Notes: generated by a model not told the origin, from the letters alone. Counted from the stretch's first letter, positions 52,539-63,107 are shown. The stretch: 64,000 nucleotides of DNA from Acidobacteriota bacterium (GCA_013289585.1 JABCZR010000002.1:248001-312000); one strand, 5' to 3'. Program-made: numbers and translations.

Positions 52539-52925
52539 ATGGGTTACGTTCGAGCGGCGCTGAGCCTCGCACGATTTTTTACGGCAGCAGCAATCCTTTT
52601 TCTAATTCTTCCAACGAGCCATGCGCAGACGGTTGATCTTTCTGGCCGGTATGAGTGTGCGCAGGCGAAAATGCACGGCAAAGTAATTCCCTGTGCTGCC
52701 GCGCCGCTCATCCTGAAGAACGATGGGCGGTTCGAATTGCGCGGATGGGAAGGAAGCTACCTGGTGAACGGACAGTGGGTGGAGCTTTCCGATTCGCTAA
52801 TCAAGGCGAAAGCCAGGATCGAACCAGGACATAAGATCGTGCTGCGTTATTACGGAAAGCATGGCCTGGTGGAAATGACGTACGAGCGGCGAGTTGCTGA
52901 ACTGGGGAAGACAGCGCTGAGCTAA
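52539..52925 (+). CDS. Small secreted protein of unknown function
   Basis: A 128-residue protein with a hydrophobic export segment (ARFFTAAAILFLILPTSHA, AQ cleavage) and a beta-rich mature part (VDLSGRYECAQAKMHGKVIP with two Cys, then strands to GLVEMTYERRVAEL). The Cys pair probably forms a disulfide. The ATG at 52539 is used; the frame opens at 52488. It converges with the large fusion protein gene. Confidence 0.62.
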   Translation: MGYVRAALSLARFFTAAAILFLILPTSHAQTVDLSGRYECAQAKMHGKVIPCAAAPLILKNDGRFELRGWEGSYLVNGQWVELSDSLIKAKARIEPGHKIVLRYYGKHGLVEMTYERRVAELGKTALS

Positions 52926-52996
52926 GAGCGTCCCGGTAGAAAAGCGGTCTTGCGATTGCTCGCGTTCGGCAACTCCTTTTTATCCCAACACACGTC

Positions 52997-55900
52997 TCAC
53001 TGAGCAGCCGGCTGCCATCCGCGGCCACGGAGAACTTTGCCTGCGACGGCGCCGGTAAGCTTGCAGTGGTCGAATTCGATCTGGCCGTTGACGATGGTGA
53101 AGTCGATGCCTTCGGAGAGTTGGTCCGGTTTGGTGAAGGTGGCGCGGTCGTTGATGGTTGCAGCGTCGAAGATGGTGATATCGGCGAAATAGCCGGGTTT
53201 GAGGAGGCCGCGATCGCTGAGATGCTCGCGCTGCGCGGGGAGAGATGTGATCTTGCGTATGCCTGCTTCGAGAGGCATGAGGTGTTCGTCACGGACATAG
53301 TGGCCGAGAAAACGCGGCATGGAACCCATCGCGCGCGGATGAGTATGCGGCTCGTAGGTCGGACCGTCGAGAGACATTTCGCCAGCGTCGAGGCCGATGC
53401 TGGTCCAAGGCTGGCTGAGGCCGGTACGGAGGTCTTCCTCACTGGCCATGAAGTAGATTGCGCCGGTTCGCGCGTTGTCCGCGAGGACAAAGTCCATCAG
53501 CGTGTCTTCCGGCGATTTTCTCCAAGCTTTGGCGACTTCGTCCACGGTCTTGCCTTCAAATTGCTTCAGTTCGGGTTTCTGGACGGAAGAGATAAGAACG
53601 CCTGTGGCGCCGCCGCAATCGTAGAAGAGATTCTCCCAATCCTGGTGGTCACCTGCGAGATCTTTTTTGATGTGCGCGCGGATGGCGGGATCCTTGAGGC
53701 GCTCGAGCAATTTTCGGACTCCGCCATCGGCGACCCAGGGTGGGAGCGCGGAAGCAAGCGCGGTGGCGCCAGCGGGGTACGGATACATGTCCGCGGCGAT
53801 ATCGAGTCCAGAATCGCGAGCAAGTTGGATGGCGGCGACCACATTTTTCATGGTGCCCCAGCGGGGCTTGCCGCTGACTTTGAGATGAAAGATTTCGACG
53901 GGGAGATTGGCTTCGTGGCCGATTCGAATGGCTTCGGCAAGCGCGGGCATTTCCGAAGCGCCTTCGCTGCGCATGTGTGTGGCATAAAGACCGCCGTATT
54001 TTGAAGCAACCTGCGCGAGGGCGATCAGTTCGCCGGTCTTGGCGAAGACATTTGGCGGATAGATGAGAGAGCTAGATACACCCAGAGCACCGTCCTTCAT
54101 GGCTTGCTCGACGAGAGATGTCATTTGCTCAAGCTCGGCGGGAGTGGGGGCGCGATTGTCGTCGCCGATTACGGCTTCGCGAACCTGAGCGGATCCGACG
54201 TAAGTACCGATGTTGATGGGTGTGCCTTGTTTTTCGAGACGGCGGAAGTAGCCGTCGAGGGTGGCCCAGTCGACAGTGAGTTTGTACTGCTCGAGGAACG
54301 GTTTTTGAGGGGCAATAGTTTTCTCGTTTTGTGGGGCGATGGAGCCGCCCTCGCCGGTGATTTCGGTGGTTATGCCTTGGGAGAGTTTGCTCAACGCGCG
54401 GTTGTCGAGGAGCAGCGAGACTTCGGATTGGCCGAGCATGTCGATGAAGCCCGGCGCGACGATGCGTCCCGTCGCATCAATTTCACGCTTCGCGTGAACC
54501 TCGCGCAAATCGCCAATCGCGACGATGCGTTCGCCCTTCACGGCAACATCCGCGGCAAACCAGGGATTGCCGGTGCCGTCGATGATGTGGCCGTTTCGAA
54601 GGATGAGATCGTAGTTGCCCGCGCTCGTGGCAGCGGTGAGGTCAGCATCATAGGCAGCAGCGGCGATTTCGCCCAGGGCTTGACCGGCGACTTGCTGGGC
54701 GGCGTCCGGATTGGGAGCGAGCGCGACGTGATTGACGTAGGCGGCGAAAGCGAGTTTCTTGCCGTCCTTGGTGGTCACATAGCCGGCGAGGCCCTTCCCG
54801 TTGAGCATTAACTTCCCGTTGAGTTTGTCATCGGAACCGAAGGTGCCGGTTTTTGCGAAGACGTGGCCAGCGCCAGGGGAAGCCGTTTGAATTTTTGCGA
54901 GCGTGCCATCCTTGCCGAGAATGGGAAGCGCTTTGAAAAAGACTTGATAGTCGGGGCGTGTGGTCCAGTAGGTCAGGTAATGAACCATGAAGTCCGGGCT
55001 GAAGAGATCGGCCCAATCGCCGCCGGCGCCATCGCCCTGTGAGGCGCCGGACAGATCGAGTTTTGCGGATTGCAGAAAATCGCGTTCCACGATGAATCCC
55101 GCGTCGAGTGGATTTTTTGTATCTTTCGCCACCAGCGCGCCGAGGAGATATGGGCCCATACCGGCGTGTAGATTCTGACTAACCTTCAAAGTGACTTTGA
55201 TTTCCTCGGCGAGCGGCGGAGAGACATGTTCGGCGACTTGGTTGTCGGCGATGTAAAAGCGCGCGAAGGGAGCAAGGTCGGCAGGGACTGGGCCCGGCGA
55301 TGTTTTGATTTCGATTCCAGAGGCAAGGAGTGCTTCGCGCAGAACGGCTTCGGCAAATCTTGAAGGGGATGGGACGGCGACGGACGCGGTCTGAGGGGCG
55401 AGGTCCAGAGGTAGGTTGCCCGAAATGGTGATCACAACGGATCCGTCGGGATTTGTCGTTGTGCTGGGGGAATCGAGAGAAGGCTTGGTTCCCGCAGCGG
55501 TCGTGATGACATGATTCACGAATTTGATGTACGAGGTCTGGGGTGAGGACTCGAGCGCGATGAGGTCGCCGATTTTGGCGCCGGGCTTTCCGAGCAAGTC
55601 GATAACGTTGTCGTTGACCATGATGGACGATATGACGACGTTGGTGCCGCCTTCAGCGGGTCCATCGGGAAAGAGGCTCGCATCAATGAGCACGCGGCCT
55701 TCGATTTTGCGGATGCCTTTGGCGGCGACATCTTTGGCGAGTTGTTTGATGACCGCGAGAGGATCGCCCGGGAGGGCGGGGCCCTGGTAGGAGTGATCCA
55801 GGTCGACAAAAGCGAGAGTGTCGTCTGGCTGGACGCGATTCGAAAGATTGGGATCGCCGCTGGCAACGAGGATGAGGTCGCCTTTGAGCCTGCCTTTCGA

Positions 55901-56230
55901 ATCGATCGGGCCGGTGCGATAGATGCGAGTGTGGAAGCGAAAATCGGCGCCTAGCTTGGCAAGCAGCGTGCCTTCGGTGAGGATTTTCGTAGTGGAGGCG
56001 GGTACGAACAATTTGTCGGCGTTGTGGGCGTAGATGATTTTACCGGTGTCGAGGGAGTAGAACTCGATGCCGAAATTGGCGTGAGCGAATTCGGGGCGGT
56101 TCATGATTTTTTCGATGCGATTGGCGAGAGAGGCTTCGTCCTGCGCGCTAGCAGGAGGGACTTGAATGGAGAAAAGAAACGATGAGAACGCGACGCAGAG
56201 GAGCCAGACACTACGCGATTTAGATTTCAA
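52997..56230 (-). CDS. Fusion of a D-Ala-D-Ala carboxypeptidase (S13) with an amidohydrolase of the D-aminoacylase type
   Basis: A 1077-residue protein in one frame with a signal peptide. The first half (about 25-530) is a PBP4/DacB penicillin-binding protein: SxxK at STTK (Ser79-Lys82), SQN at 351-353 and KTG at 460-462. The second half (about 540-1077) is an amidohydrolase like N-acyl-D-amino-acid deacylases: YDLILRNGHIIDGTGNPWFA at its start and a normal end. In it the usual HxH is replaced by GQSE (GFIDMLGQSE), and the usual Cys loop reads TGEGGS, while the later His (YATHMRSEG, IFHLKVSG) and Asp (GLDAGE) remain. The start is TTG with GGAGG six bases upstream; an ATG at 56263 is possible. 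The two parts together suggest periplasmic trimming of D-amino-acid-containing peptides. Confidence 0.88.
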   Translation of the reverse strand: MKSKSRSVWLLCVAFSSFLFSIQVPPASAQDEASLANRIEKIMNRPEFAHANFGIEFYSLDTGKIIYAHNADKLFVPASTTKILTEGTLLAKLGADFRFHTRIYRTGPIDSKGRLKGDLILVASGDPNLSNRVQPDDTLAFVDLDHSYQGPALPGDPLAVIKQLAKDVAAKGIRKIEGRVLIDASLFPDGPAEGGTNVVISSIMVNDNVIDLLGKPGAKIGDLIALESSPQTSYIKFVNHVITTAAGTKPSLDSPSTTTNPDGSVVITISGNLPLDLAPQTASVAVPSPSRFAEAVLREALLASGIEIKTSPGPVPADLAPFARFYIADNQVAEHVSPPLAEEIKVTLKVSQNLHAGMGPYLLGALVAKDTKNPLDAGFIVERDFLQSAKLDLSGASQGDGAGGDWADLFSPDFMVHYLTYWTTRPDYQVFFKALPILGKDGTLAKIQTASPGAGHVFAKTGTFGSDDKLNGKLMLNGKGLAGYVTTKDGKKLAFAAYVNHVALAPNPDAAQQVAGQALGEIAAAAYDADLTAATSAGNYDLILRNGHIIDGTGNPWFAADVAVKGERIVAIGDLREVHAKREIDATGRIVAPGFIDMLGQSEVSLLLDNRALSKLSQGITTEITGEGGSIAPQNEKTIAPQKPFLEQYKLTVDWATLDGYFRRLEKQGTPINIGTYVGSAQVREAVIGDDNRAPTPAELEQMTSLVEQAMKDGALGVSSSLIYPPNVFAKTGELIALAQVASKYGGLYATHMRSEGASEMPALAEAIRIGHEANLPVEIFHLKVSGKPRWGTMKNVVAAIQLARDSGLDIAADMYPYPAGATALASALPPWVADGGVRKLLERLKDPAIRAHIKKDLAGDHQDWENLFYDCGGATGVLISSVQKPELKQFEGKTVDEVAKAWRKSPEDTLMDFVLADNARTGAIYFMASEEDLRTGLSQPWTSIGLDAGEMSLDGPTYEPHTHPRAMGSMPRFLGHYVRDEHLMPLEAGIRKITSLPAQREHLSDRGLLKPGYFADITIFDAATINDRATFTKPDQLSEGIDFTIVNGQIEFDHCKLTGAVAGKVLRGRGWQPAAQ

Positions 56231-56368
56231 ACAAATCCTCCAGTAGATGCCGCACTCTAGCATGCCGCGGAGCCGAATCGCGAGCCAGCTTGCGATGAGA
56301 AGAACTTGAATGCTATGGGATTGAAGCGGGGCCTCGGCGGTCGAGGCCCGCTATCGATTTGGTGGAAC

Positions 56369-57406
56369 TTACTTCTTGGAGGCGGCGGCTTTGTTCTCCA
56401 GGCCAGGGGCGGTCACGGGTTGGAGGAAGGGCATCATGGCGCGGAGCTTCGGGCCGAGCTGCTCGATGGGATGCGACTGCTCGCGGTGACGGGTAGCGAG
56501 GAAGTTGGTGCAGCCTTTCTCGTTTTCCTCGATCCAGGCTTTGGCGAAGCTGCCATTGCGAATTTCCGCGAGAATTTTGCGCATCTCTTCGCGCGTCTGT
56601 TTGGTGATGATGCGCGGGCCGGCGGAATAGTCGCCCTGCTCGGCGGTGTCGCTGACGGAGTAGCGCATGTAGCTGAGGCCGCCGCGGTAGATCAGATCAA
56701 CGATGAGTTTCAGTTCGTGGAGGCATTCGAAATAGGCGACCTCGGGTTGGTAGCCTGCTTCGGTGAGCGTTTCGAATCCTGCTTTGATCAGTTCGCTGAC
56801 GCCGCCGCAGAGGACGGCTTGCTCGCCGAAGAGGTCGGTCTCGGTCTCTTCAGTAAAAGTGGTTTCGAGAACACCGGCGCGGGTGCAGCCGAGACCCCTT
56901 GCGTAGGACAGAGCGAGCGCTTTGGCAGCGCCACTGGCGTCCTGCTCGACCGCAAGCAACGCGGGAGTTCCACCGCCTTCGGTGAAGACTTCGCGCACGC
57001 GATGGCCGGGAGCTTTCGGAGCGATCATGGAAACGTCAACGCTGGCCGGCGGTTTGATCGTGCCGAAGCGAATATTGAAGCCATGGGCGAACATCAGCGT
57101 CTTGCCGGCCTTGAGATTTGGCTCGATGGCATCGCGATAGAGTTTTGGCTGCTTGGTGTCGGGAGCGAGAATCATGATGACATCGGCCCAGGCCGCTACT
57201 TCCGCAGGCGTGTTGACGGTGAGGCCTTCTTTTTCGGCCTTGGCGCGTGAGGCGCTGCCTGCAGGGAGGCCGACGCGGACGGATACGCCGCTGTCGCGCA
57301 GATTCAGAGAATGCGCGTGGCCTTGTGAGCCGTAGCCGATGATGGCGACTTTTTTCGCCTGGATGAGCGAAAGATCCGCGGAGTTGTCGTAGTAAAGATT
57401 TGCCAT
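56369..57406 (-). CDS. ilvC: Ketol-acid reductoisomerase
   Basis: IlvC, class I, 345 residues, carries out the second step of valine and isoleucine synthesis: Mg-dependent alkyl shift and NADPH reduction of acetolactate. The Rossmann loop is [18 protein letters not shown], with SARKS-like basic residues after it for NADPH. The catalytic Asp/Glu residues lie in [20 protein letters not shown] and [15 protein letters not shown]. It is the last gene of the minus-strand ilv operon, 110 bases after ilvH. The gap contains the palindromic repeat at 57490. Confidence 0.97.
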   Translation of the reverse strand: MANLYYDNSADLSLIQAKKVAIIGYGSQGHAHSLNLRDSGVSVRVGLPAGSASRAKAEKEGLTVNTPAEVAAWADVIMILAPDTKQPKLYRDAIEPNLKAGKTLMFAHGFNIRFGTIKPPASVDVSMIAPKAPGHRVREVFTEGGGTPALLAVEQDASGAAKALALSYARGLGCTRAGVLETTFTEETETDLFGEQAVLCGGVSELIKAGFETLTEAGYQPEVAYFECLHELKLIVDLIYRGGLSYMRYSVSDTAEQGDYSAGPRIITKQTREEMRKILAEIRNGSFAKAWIEENEKGCTNFLATRHREQSHPIEQLGPKLRAMMPFLQPVTAPGLENKAAASKK

Positions 57407-57489
57407 TTGCTTCCTCTCGAGACCGGTTTGCGGTCGTAAAACAATTTGGTTCAGAAATGTTGCAGCGATTGTCGATTCGTCGCTGCGCT

Positions 57490-57523
57490 AAAGTAGGACA
57501 GGCAGGAATGCCTGCCCTACTTT
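57490..57523. repeat. Palindromic intergenic repeat, copy 2
   Basis: AAAGTAGGACAGGCA / TGCCTGCCCTACTTT, a 15-base imperfect inverted repeat with one mismatch, in the ilvC-ilvH gap. It shares the core GGACAGGCAGGAATGCCTG with the reverse complement of copy 1 at 5385-5408. It probably belongs to a dispersed family of intergenic palindromes. Confidence 0.75.
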
Positions 57524-58053
57524 GACTCCGTCGTTACTGCTTCGAACGATTCGGGCGGAGCGATGGGGGGACGGAGCAGGTCGCCGCCCCGAGTCATGGA
57601 GATGCGGCCGCTGCGGGCCATTTCGAGAACGCCAAATGGACGCAGAACTTCGAGCAGGCCGTCGATTTTGTCGACCGCGCCGGAAACTTCGATGATGAGC
57701 GACTCGGGAGCGACGTCCACAACGCGCGCGCGAAATACCTTGATCAATTCCATGAGGTGCGGGCGATTCTGCTGATCGGCGGAGACTTTGATCAGTGCGA
57801 GATCTCGTTCAAGGAGCGCGCGGCTGGAGACATTTTCGGCAAGACGGACGTCAACAAGTTTTTCCAGGCTGGCTTCGAGGCGATGCGCACCCTTTTCATC
57901 GGTATGCGCGACGATCGTCATGCGCGCGATTTCCTCGTTCTCGGTGGGGCCGACGGTAAGCGAGTCAATATTGATGGCGAGACGGCGAGCAAGCGAAGCG
58001 ACGCGGTTGAGGACGCCGGGTTTGTTTTCCACATAAGCGACAAGTGTCTGCAT
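57517..58053 (-). CDS. ilvH: Acetolactate synthase small (regulatory) subunit
   Basis: A 178-residue ACT-domain protein. It opens with TLVAYVENKPGVLNRVASLA, the valine-binding ACT domain, followed by the second small-subunit domain. It raises the activity of IlvB and makes it sensitive to valine. It lies directly after ilvB (16-base gap), upstream of ilvC. The length fits the long small-subunit type. Its stop lies inside the palindromic repeat at 57490-57523. Confidence 0.95.
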   Translation of the reverse strand: MQTLVAYVENKPGVLNRVASLARRLAINIDSLTVGPTENEEIARMTIVAHTDEKGAHRLEASLEKLVDVRLAENVSSRALLERDLALIKVSADQQNRPHLMELIKVFRARVVDVAPESLIIEVSGAVDKIDGLLEVLRPFGVLEMARSGRISMTRGGDLLRPPIAPPESFEAVTTESK

Positions 58054-58069
58054 GGTGTTCCTTATTCTC

Positions 58070-59782
58070 CTACGGCTCCGTCGCGGTTTCGACGAGCGGA
58101 CTATTGGGACGGCGAATCATGTCGCTGAGCGAGGCCCCCGCGGCAACCATGGGATAGACGGAATCTTCCTGCTCGACGCGGAAATCGATGAGCACGGTTT
58201 CGGCGGATTCCCGCGCCGAGCGGATGACCGGAACCACTTCGGCGCGCTTGGTGATGCGCTCGCCGCGGATGCCGAACGCATTTGCGAGAGCGGCAAAATC
58301 CGGTGCGACCAGCGGAGTGGCGACGTAGCGCTTGTCGTAGAAAAACTCCTGCCACTGCCGGACCATGCCGAGAAAGCCGTTATTAATGATGGCGATTTTG
58401 ATGTTGATTTTTTCCTGGACGATAGTGGCGAGCTCGCTCATGGTCATCTGAAAGCCGCCATCGCCAACCACGACCCAGACTTCAGCATCGGGCTTGGCGA
58501 ATTTTGCGCCGATGGCCGCGGGTAGAGCGAAGCCCATTGTACCCAGTCCGCCGGAAGTGATCAGCGTGCGCGGGCGATTGTGGTGGTAGTACTGCGCTTC
58601 CCACATCTGGTGCTGGCCGACATCGGTGACGACGATGGCTTCGCCGTGAGTTTCTTTCCAAATATCATTTATGACGTGGGCGGCGTAGAGATGGCCGTTA
58701 TCGGGAAGGCTCTGGATGTCCACGACGGCGGAATCGCCCTTCGATTCGGCGATGTGACGAATCCAGGGGCTGCGATCGCGTGTCTCGATCTGTGGAATGA
58801 GTTTCTCGAGAACTTCGCGAGCGTCGCCGACCAGAGCGGCATCGACTTTAACGTTTTTGTTGATCTCGGCGCGGTCGATTTCGATGTGAATCTTGCGAGC
58901 GGTTTTTGCGTAAGTGCGCAGATCGCCGGTGACGCGATCGTCAAAGCGCATGCCGACGGCTATCAGGAGGTCGGCTTCCTGAATGGCGTTGTTGACCCAG
59001 GCCTCGCCGTGCATTCCCATCATGCCGAGATTCAGTGGATCCTTGGCAGGGAAGCAGCCGATGCCGAGGAGGGTCATGGCGACGGGAAAGTTGCCGGCGC
59101 GCACGAACTGTTCGAAGGCGCGCATGGCGTCGGAAACCATAATGCCATGACCGGCGAGGATGACGGGGCGCTTTGCAGAATTCAGGAGTTCAACGGCGCG
59201 ATCGAATTCCGCTTGATCCTGATTCGTGCGCTGGCGCTTCGGGGGAAGCTTTGGAGCGGAAGCTTCCCAATCAAATTCTGCGGAAGTCTGCTGCGCGTCC
59301 TTGGTTATGTCGACGAGGACAGGACCGGGGCGTCCGCTGCTGGCAATTACAAAAGCTTCGCGGATGGTGCGCGCGATGTCTTCCGCGCGCGATACCACCA
59401 CGTTGTGTTTTGTAATGGGCATGGTGATGCCGGTGATGTCGATTTCCTGGAAGGCGTCAGAGCCGAGCACTTTGCTGCTGACCTGACCAGTGATGCATAC
59501 GACGGGGGACGAGTCCAGCATTGCGGTGGCGATGCCGGTGACCATATTCGTGGCGCCCGGGCCAGAGGTGGCCATGGCGACGCCAACACCGCCGCTGGCA
59601 CGCGCGTAACCGTCGGCCATGTGCGTGGCGCCCTGCTCGTGGCGGACGAGAACGTGGTGCAGCTTCGATTTACCGAGCGCGTCGTAAACCGGAAGAATGG
59701 CGCCGCCGGGATAGCCGAAGATTTCGCGCACGCCGAGACGGGTGAGCGATTCGCAAAGAATTTCCGCACCGGTGAGCTTCAT
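58070..59782 (-). CDS. ilvB: Acetolactate synthase large subunit
   Basis: A thiamine diphosphate enzyme of 570 residues that joins two pyruvates, or pyruvate and 2-oxobutyrate. The substrate-channel and TPP glutamate region is [20 protein letters not shown], then [16 protein letters not shown]; the C-terminal TPP/Mg motif is [19 protein letters not shown] with [13 protein letters not shown]. The ATG at 59782 overlaps the ilvD stop by 4 bases; the open frame to 59926 is not needed. With ilvH it forms the first-step holoenzyme. Confidence 0.96.
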   Translation of the reverse strand: MKLTGAEILCESLTRLGVREIFGYPGGAILPVYDALGKSKLHHVLVRHEQGATHMADGYARASGGVGVAMATSGPGATNMVTGIATAMLDSSPVVCITGQVSSKVLGSDAFQEIDITGITMPITKHNVVVSRAEDIARTIREAFVIASSGRPGPVLVDITKDAQQTSAEFDWEASAPKLPPKRQRTNQDQAEFDRAVELLNSAKRPVILAGHGIMVSDAMRAFEQFVRAGNFPVAMTLLGIGCFPAKDPLNLGMMGMHGEAWVNNAIQEADLLIAVGMRFDDRVTGDLRTYAKTARKIHIEIDRAEINKNVKVDAALVGDAREVLEKLIPQIETRDRSPWIRHIAESKGDSAVVDIQSLPDNGHLYAAHVINDIWKETHGEAIVVTDVGQHQMWEAQYYHHNRPRTLITSGGLGTMGFALPAAIGAKFAKPDAEVWVVVGDGGFQMTMSELATIVQEKINIKIAIINNGFLGMVRQWQEFFYDKRYVATPLVAPDFAALANAFGIRGERITKRAEVVPVIRSARESAETVLIDFRVEQEDSVYPMVAAGASLSDMIRRPNSPLVETATEP

Positions 59783-61509
59783 AGAGTCCTCGAAGGAGAG
59801 CCAGGTTGCACTGGCGCTGAAAAAGATGCAGGCACGGCGGTAACCGCGCCGAGCGATGCCGAAGAAACGAGCAAGGCGTACTTGGCCATGACCCCGTTGG
59901 AATAGCGCGGCGCTGGAGATTTCCAAGTGGCGAGACGTTTCTGAATTTCCGCTGCATTGAGCTCGATGTTTAATTGCCGATTAGGGATGTCAAAGACGAT
60001 GGTGTCACCATTGGCGACCGCGGCGATAGGCCCGCCATTTGCGGCTTCCGGAGCAACGTGTCCAGCCATAAGCCCGTGGGTGGCGCCGGAAAAACGGCCG
60101 TCCGTGAGAAGCGCGACGGAATCGCCGAGGCCTGCGCCAACCAGCGCTGCGGTCACTGCGAGCATTTCCCTCATGCCCGGGCCGCCTTTGGGACCCTCGT
60201 AGCGGATAACGACAACGTCCCCGGCTTTGATCGCGCCGTTCTCGACGCCAGCGAACGCCGCTTCTTCGGTGTCGAATACACGGGCGGGTCCGCGGAAGTT
60301 CTGCAGATTGTGGCCCGCCACTTTTACGACGCAGCCTTCGGGAGCGAGATTCCCTTTCAAGATGACGAGCCCGCCGGTGGGCTTGAGAGGCGCGTCGAGT
60401 TTGCGGACGACTTCCTGCGCTGGCGTTTCCTTGGCGGCGCTTGCTTCTTCGGCGAGGGTGTGTCCGGTGACGGTGAGGCATTCCCCTCGTAACAATCCAG
60501 CTTCAAGCATGCGCTTTGCGACGAGCGCAGTGCCGCCTGCTGCGTAGAGATCGGTGGCAACGAATCTTCCTCCGGGTTTCAAGTCTGCAAGAATAGGCAC
60601 GCGCGAGCTGATGCGGTCGAAATCATCAATGGAAAGAGCGATTTTTGATTCGCAGGCAATGGCCAGCAAGTGTAGAACGGCGTTGGTCGAACCGCCGGTG
60701 GCGGCAACTCCAGCAATAGCGTTCTCGATGGCCGACTTGGTGATGATTTTCGAGGGCGTGACGTTGCGGCGCAGGAGGTCGAGAACCAATGCACCGGCGC
60801 GCTCACCAGCATTTGCTTTGCCGGCGTTCGTCGCCGGAACACTGGAAAGCCCCATGGGCGCGATGCCGAGAAACTCGCAGACCAACGCCATGGTGTTCGC
60901 GGTAAATTGTCCGCCACATGCGCCCGCGCCGGGACATGCCGCGCCTTCGAGCGATCTGAGTTGCGCGTCGGTCATTCCGCCGCGAGCATGAGTGCCAACG
61001 GCTTCAAAAACGTCCTGAATCGTGACGGAGTGGCCTTCAAATTGACCAGGAGCGATGGAGCCGCCGTAAAGAATAAGTCCGGGAATATTCAAGCGCGCCA
61101 AAGCCATGACACCGCCCGGAATGGTCTTGTCACACCCGACGAGAACAACCAGGGCATCGAACAAATTGCCGCGGGTGACCAGTTCGATGGAGTCGGCGAT
61201 CACTTCGCGGCTGACGAGGGAAGTGCGCATGCCCTCGGTGCCCATGGTGATTCCATCGGAGATGGAAACGGTGTTGAATTCGAGCGGTGTACCGCCGGCC
61301 GCGCGAATGCCGTCTTTGACGTGCTGCGCAAGTTCGCGGAGATGATAATTGCACGGGCCGATCTCGATCCAGGTATTGGCGACGCCGATCAGCGGCTTCT
61401 TGAAGTCCTCGTCGCGGAGGCCGGAAGCGCGAAGCATGGCACGTGCAGGCGCGCGATGAGCGCCGTCGGTAAGAGTGTGGCTGCGCGGTTTGAGAGTCGA
61501 ATCGCTCAC
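59779..61509 (-). CDS. ilvD: Dihydroxy-acid dehydratase
   Basis: IlvD, 576 residues, dehydrates dihydroxy acids to the 2-oxo acid precursors of valine and isoleucine; it uses an iron-sulfur cluster whose cysteines are in [20 protein letters not shown] and [40 protein letters not shown] is at the N-terminus. The GTG at 61509 with AAGAGG upstream is chosen; an ATG at 61545 and one at 61587 are also open. It is the first gene of the ilvD-ilvB-ilvH-ilvC operon; the leader upstream has two hairpins. ilvB starts within its stop codon. Confidence 0.94.
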   Translation of the reverse strand: MSDSTLKPRSHTLTDGAHRAPARAMLRASGLRDEDFKKPLIGVANTWIEIGPCNYHLRELAQHVKDGIRAAGGTPLEFNTVSISDGITMGTEGMRTSLVSREVIADSIELVTRGNLFDALVVLVGCDKTIPGGVMALARLNIPGLILYGGSIAPGQFEGHSVTIQDVFEAVGTHARGGMTDAQLRSLEGAACPGAGACGGQFTANTMALVCEFLGIAPMGLSSVPATNAGKANAGERAGALVLDLLRRNVTPSKIITKSAIENAIAGVAATGGSTNAVLHLLAIACESKIALSIDDFDRISSRVPILADLKPGGRFVATDLYAAGGTALVAKRMLEAGLLRGECLTVTGHTLAEEASAAKETPAQEVVRKLDAPLKPTGGLVILKGNLAPEGCVVKVAGHNLQNFRGPARVFDTEEAAFAGVENGAIKAGDVVVIRYEGPKGGPGMREMLAVTAALVGAGLGDSVALLTDGRFSGATHGLMAGHVAPEAANGGPIAAVANGDTIVFDIPNRQLNIELNAAEIQKRLATWKSPAPRYSNGVMAKYALLVSSASLGAVTAVPASFSAPVQPGSPSRTL

Positions 61510-61987
61510 TGCAAAGCCTCTTCCGTGGGAATGGATTGCGTCCATCTGGTGATTCACCAGCCCAAAAGGCCTGGGGCCATCACCCATGCCCGGATAATGG
61601 CCCCAAAAAAACGTTGATTACTCGGCTAGGCCGCCATTATCCGCCTGCGAACTCCCGCAAGCAGCCGGAATAATCCTTACAACGAGGAGGTCCGCCCAAA
61701 AATCGGCAGTACCTGCCGAGGGCATGTGATCACCTGTGATGGCGCGGCACAATAGCAGTATTCGCCATCAGAGTACCAGCATGAGGGTTAGGCGTGAATG
61801 AGTCAAATTAATAGTTATGCTGAATAGAATAAATGAAGATTATGTAAGGAATGCGCGGCAACACGCTGGACTTGCGCCGGATTGGCACAAGACGAATGAG
61901 ATCGAGGCCACAGACATCTTCTTGCGTTTCCAAACATCTAACAGGGAAACGCAAAAGTGAATCGATCTTGGGTTGTCTGGGGGCTAG
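61510..61987 (-). other. 478-base ilvD leader and divergent intergenic region
   Basis: On the minus strand two stems precede ilvD: GGGGCCAT-16-ATGGCCCC (61604-61573) and a 7-base stem GCTTGCG-6-CGCAGGC (61662-61643) with one G-U pair. A run of seven T lies between them at 61611-61605. This could be an attenuator-like leader, but no leader peptide rich in Val, Leu or Ile and no T-box was found. A more AT-rich stretch near 61800-61850 may hold promoters. Confidence 0.45.
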
Positions 61988-63094
61988 ATGGGATGGGAGA
62001 CAGAGGTTCTGGTGATCGGCGGCGGTCCCGCCGGATTGGCAGCGGCGATTGCGGCACGAAAAAAAGGGTTTGAAGTAACCGTCGCGGACGGCGCAAAGCC
62101 TCCGATCGACAAACCTTGCGGCGAGGGGCTGATGCCGACGGCCATGGAAGCGCTACGCGAGCTCGGCGTAGAGATTGGTCCCGGCGATGGGCAGGTTTTG
62201 CGAGGAGTCCGCTTCGTCGACGCGACGAGCTCCGTGGAAGCCGACTATTTGGGAGCGAGCGGCTTTGGCGTGCGGCGAACGGTCCTTCATCAGAGGATGG
62301 TAGAACGAGCGCAAGAATGTGGAGTCAATTTGCTCTGGAACACAACCGTCGAGGGCTTGTCCGTCGAGGGCGCCATTCTTAGCGGAGTTGTAATGAAGGC
62401 GAGGTGGATTGTCGGAGCTGATGGTATCCACTCCCGCGTCAGGAATTGGATCGGTCTAAATGGGAAAGCGCGGCAGGAAATGAGATTCGCTCAGAGACGA
62501 CACTTTCAAGTGCAGGCCTGGACAGATTGCATGGAGATTCATTGGGGGCAAAGTTTGCAGGCGTACGTCACACCACTCAGCAGCGACGAAACCTGCGTCT
62601 CACTGATTTCGCGGGATCCTCAAATGCGTCTTGAGGACGCCTGGCGGGAATTCCCCAAGCTGGCCAGCTATTTACGCGATGCAAGACCAACCAGCGCGGA
62701 ACGAGGTGCAGTGACCGTGACGCGCAGATTGCGCCAGGTCTACCGGGGAAGCATCGCGTTGACTGGAGACGCTTCCGGGAGTGTTGACGCGATTACCGCG
62801 GAAGGGCTCTCCCTGAGCTTCCACCAGGCAATCGCACTGGCCGACGCCATGGAGGAAGGAAAGCTCGAGAGTTACCAACGGGCGCATCGCCAAATCACAA
62901 GCCGGCCGAATACTATGGGGTGGCTGTTGCTCTTGCTCGATCGATATCCGTCCTTGAGAAGGCGCGCGCTACGCGGTTTAGCTTCGGACCCGGAGCTTTT
63001 CGCGCGGCTGTTGGCCGCGCATTTGGGAGAAGCTTCCTCGAGATTTCTCGCGGCCACGAGTTTGCGACTAGGTTGGCAGTTTCTAACCGCGTGA
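61988..63094 (+). CDS. Geranylgeranyl-reductase-like FAD-dependent oxidoreductase
   Basis: A 368-residue flavoprotein of the p-hydroxybenzoate hydroxylase superfamily. FAD is bound by VLVIGGGPAGLAAAIAARKK; CGEGLMPTAMEALRELG is like the PxCGxG segment of geranylgeranyl reductases, and GDASGSVDAITAEGLSLSFH closes the FAD site. It is likely a lipid or polyketide-modifying oxidoreductase; in other bacteria such genes sit beside type III polyketide synthases, but none is here. The YceI gene follows 13 bases downstream, so both are probably one transcript. Confidence 0.85.
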   Translation: MGWETEVLVIGGGPAGLAAAIAARKKGFEVTVADGAKPPIDKPCGEGLMPTAMEALRELGVEIGPGDGQVLRGVRFVDATSSVEADYLGASGFGVRRTVLHQRMVERAQECGVNLLWNTTVEGLSVEGAILSGVVMKARWIVGADGIHSRVRNWIGLNGKARQEMRFAQRRHFQVQAWTDCMEIHWGQSLQAYVTPLSSDETCVSLISRDPQMRLEDAWREFPKLASYLRDARPTSAERGAVTVTRRLRQVYRGSIALTGDASGSVDAITAEGLSLSFHQAIALADAMEEGKLESYQRAHRQITSRPNTMGWLLLLLDRYPSLRRRALRGLASDPELFARLLAAHLGEASSRFLAATSLRLGWQFLTA

Positions 63095-63107
63095 ATCGGG
63101 AAATTGC

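Noticed and set aside
58580..59905. Long plus-strand open frame over ilvB
   Set aside because: Antisense shadow of ilvB; composition rich in Gly, Asp and Ala without domain features.
61510..61987. T-box riboswitch before ilvD
   Set aside because: No T-box sequence or specifier loop was recognised; only two stems.
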